This document shows, in pieces, positions 12,611-13,089 of a DNA stretch of 13,089 nucleotides (position 1 is its first letter; the number at the start of each line of letters is the position of its first letter). The DNA is from Prado023 sp036375875. Its GTDB lineage: Bacteria; Actinomycetota; Actinomycetes; S36-B12; CAIYMF01. The position numbers and the translations under genes are program-made. The notes under the pieces were generated by a model, which was not told the origin of the DNA, did no database searches, and saw only the letters and a list, made by a program, of their open reading frames with translations. The DNA lies in assembly GCA_036375875.1 (NCBI GenBank), contig DASVBK010000037.1, forward strand, positions 1 through 13,089, in the 5' to 3' direction.

Positions 12611-13089
12611 TCAGGCTCCCCCGGCCTCCCGCCCGGCCGCAACGACCGTGAGGATCCGCTCGCCGTAGCGCTCGGCCTTGGCCGCACCGATCCCGGGCAC
12701 GTCCAGCAGCTGGTCGGTGGTGGTCGGGCGCCGCGCGGCGATCTCGCGCAGCGTCGCGTCGTGGAACACCACGTACGCCGGGACGCCCTGCTCCTCCGCG
12801 ATGGCCTTGCGCTCCACGCGCAGGCCCTCGAACAGCTCAGCCTGCGGCCCGACCAGTCCGAGGGGAGCCGGTGCGGGGCCGTCCGACCGGCGGCCTCGGC
12901 GCCGGGCCTTCCGGGCGGCTGGCTTTGGCGTCACGCTGCGCAGGTCGAGCCGGGCCCGGCCACGGAGCACCGGCTCGGCCGCCTCCGTGACCCGCAGCGC
13001 GCCGTAGGCCTGGGCGTCGACACGGAGCAGGCCGTGGGCGACCAGCTGGCGGGCCACGCCGCGCCAGGCCGCAGCGTCGAGGTCGGCGC
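12611..13089 (-). CDS. recQ: ATP-dependent DNA helicase RecQ, C-terminal fragment (RQC and HRDC domains)
   Basis: The frame is open at the right edge and ends with TGA at 12613-12611. About 159 residues are visible; the helicase core (ATPase motifs, zinc-binding part) lies outside. The first visible part, DLDAAAWRGVARQLVAHGLLRVDAQAYGALRVT, is the end of the RQC winged-helix domain. A basic linker follows (KPAARKARRRGRRSDGP), and then a complete HRDC domain: LFEGLRVERKAIAEEQGVPAYVVFHDATL, IAARRPTTTDQLLDVPGIGAAKAERYGERIL. RecQ unwinds forked and recombination DNA in repair; the HRDC domain helps bind DNA. The protein stops 10 residues after the HRDC domain, as is usual. The basic linker may itself bind DNA (inference). 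No start can be given; an internal GTG at 13057 is not the start. Confidence 0.93.
   Translation of the reverse strand, partial: ADLDAAAWRGVARQLVAHGLLRVDAQAYGALRVTEAAEPVLRGRARLDLRSVTPKPAARKARRRGRRSDGPAPAPLGLVGPQAELFEGLRVERKAIAEEQGVPAYVVFHDATLREIAARRPTTTDQLLDVPGIGAAKAERYGERILTVVAAGREAGGA

Noticed and set aside
11743..12668. Plus-strand open frames opposite the alpha/beta hydrolase and recQ
   Set aside because: The minus-strand proteins carry complete catalytic and HRDC motifs. The plus-strand translations are low-complexity Arg/Pro/His.

Overview
The window is high-GC DNA (short intergenic gaps, strong G/C third-position bias, gene families common in Actinomycetota) and reads as ordinary chromosome of a high-GC actinobacterium. 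I cannot place it more precisely. I see no transposase, integrase, CRISPR array, tRNA or rRNA. There are fourteen intact protein genes, plus one gene fragment running off each edge.

Layout, left to right. The C-terminal end of a medium-chain (zinc alcohol dehydrogenase type) oxidoreductase carries an odd repetitive tail (1-331). It is followed by a patatin-like lipase gene whose start codon lies in a 29-bp tandem duplication (462-1452). A minus-strand block comes next: a YkvA/DUF1232 membrane-associated protein (1508-1906), a DoxX-like membrane protein (2025-2489), a DUF1801 protein (2645-3094) and an NmrA-type NAD(P)-binding protein (3329-4219). Several hairpins separate these genes.

The centre (4416-8471, plus strand) is a tightly overlapping four-gene signalling operon: a polytopic NarL-family histidine kinase, two successive receiver-only response regulators, and a soluble GGDEF-EAL protein with both active sites intact. 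The cistrons overlap by 4, 4 and 1 nt (ATGA, GTGA, TGATG). The simplest reading is a phosphorelay from one membrane sensor to two stand-alone receivers that control cyclic-di-GMP synthesis and/or breakdown. No DNA-binding output domain is present. This is the most interesting system in the window.

The right part is entirely minus strand: a phosphotransferase of the aminoglycoside phosphotransferase fold (8530-9393) directly behind a hotdog thioesterase (9402-9854), a DUF429 protein with a repetitive C-terminal tail (9842-10732), a two-helix small membrane protein (10926-11171), a membrane-anchored alpha/beta hydrolase (11271-12467), and the RQC-linker-HRDC end of RecQ (12611-edge).

Two modes of translation initiation are visible. 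Regulator, NmrA, DUF1232 and hydrolase genes have clear Shine-Dalgarno sequences. Five genes lack one and instead have a -10-like hexamer (A at -11, T at -7 relative to the ATG) placed where it would give leaderless mRNA.
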